Shown one piece after another: positions 5,457-5,547 of a DNA stretch of 5,547 bases. The notes beneath the pieces were generated by a model that searched no databases, was not told where the DNA came from, and saw only the letters and a program-made list of their open reading frames with translations. The translations under genes and the position numbers were made by a program. This stretch comes from an uncultured Candidatus Udaeobacter sp. GTDB lineage: Bacteria; Verrucomicrobiota; Verrucomicrobiia; Chthoniobacterales; UBA10450. The stretch's first letter is position 1. Each line of letters opens with the position of its first letter. The stretch is from assembly GCA_955652715.1 (NCBI GenBank), contig CATPBS010000208.1:1-5547 (forward strand). Direction: 5' to 3'.

Positions 5457-5547
5457 ATGAAGAAGATCACGATCATTTTTCCGGCGGCGTGCGTCGTTTT
5501 GGCCGTTGGGTGCCACTGGGTGGGAATCCAAGGGAACGGCCATATCA
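5457..5547 (+). CDS. N-terminus of a probable lipoprotein, cut by window end
   Basis: Only the first 30 codons are visible, from ATG 5457. They read as a lipoprotein signal: basic MKK, a hydrophobic core, and LAVGC with Cys19 as the likely lipidated residue, so the product would be membrane-attached outside the cytoplasm. The following residues, HWVGIQGNGHI, resemble the opening of secreted GIN-domain (DUF2807) proteins, which often begin with a G-x-G-N-G stretch. That is a guess from 11 residues. No strong ribosome site is visible. The 75 bases between the repeat element and this start are AT-richer than their surroundings and probably hold its promoter, but no clear pair of boxes can be assigned. 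Confidence 0.55.
   Translation, partial: MKKITIIFPAACVVLAVGCHWVGIQGNGHI

Overview
The window looks like chromosomal DNA of a Gram-negative, probably soil-dwelling bacterium of moderately high GC content. The best guess is the Verrucomicrobia (Spartobacteria-like) or Acidobacteria. This rests on exported beta-barrel-like, CopC/CopD and phosphodiesterase proteins, a lipoprotein start that resembles secreted GIN-domain proteins, and a GTCGAG-type intergenic palindrome of a kind common in such genomes. The phylum call is inference only.

The left half (1-2443) is a minus-strand cluster that reads as a copper or other metal-handling operon. In transcription order it holds a small membrane protein with a CSLCH motif (2443-2066), an exported beta-barrel-like 'transporter' protein (1944-1024), a CopC-like periplasmic copper-binding protein (1027-668) and the N-terminal two thirds of a CopD-like inner-membrane protein (645 to the left edge). 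The last three are tightly packed: the transporter stop and copC start overlap in ATGA, and copC and copD are 22 bases apart. The copC frame carries an in-frame TGA at codon 31, immediately after the signal peptide and the EP of the family's EPxxGS motif. The rest of the protein, including the Asp-x-His copper ligands, stays open in the same frame. This is either a very recent pseudogene or a single-base error. CopD spans the left edge and was found by reading the open minus frame, because its stop lies outside the window.

The middle (4108-2531, minus) is a secreted type I phosphodiesterase/nucleotide pyrophosphatase of the alkaline phosphatase superfamily, with a complete set of metal ligands and the nucleophile Thr. 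It lies 87 bases upstream of the metal cluster on the same strand; two perfect inverted repeats sit in that gap. Its job appears unrelated to copper.

Divergent from it, on the plus strand, is an exported two-domain protein of unknown function (4280-5293). The intergenic region between them carries three GTGTCA direct repeats. Two bases after that gene's stop begins an 86-base palindromic repeat element (5296-5381) whose two arms carry compensatory changes. The window ends with the first 30 codons of a likely lipoprotein (5457 to the right edge). No RNA genes, CRISPR arrays or transposases were seen.
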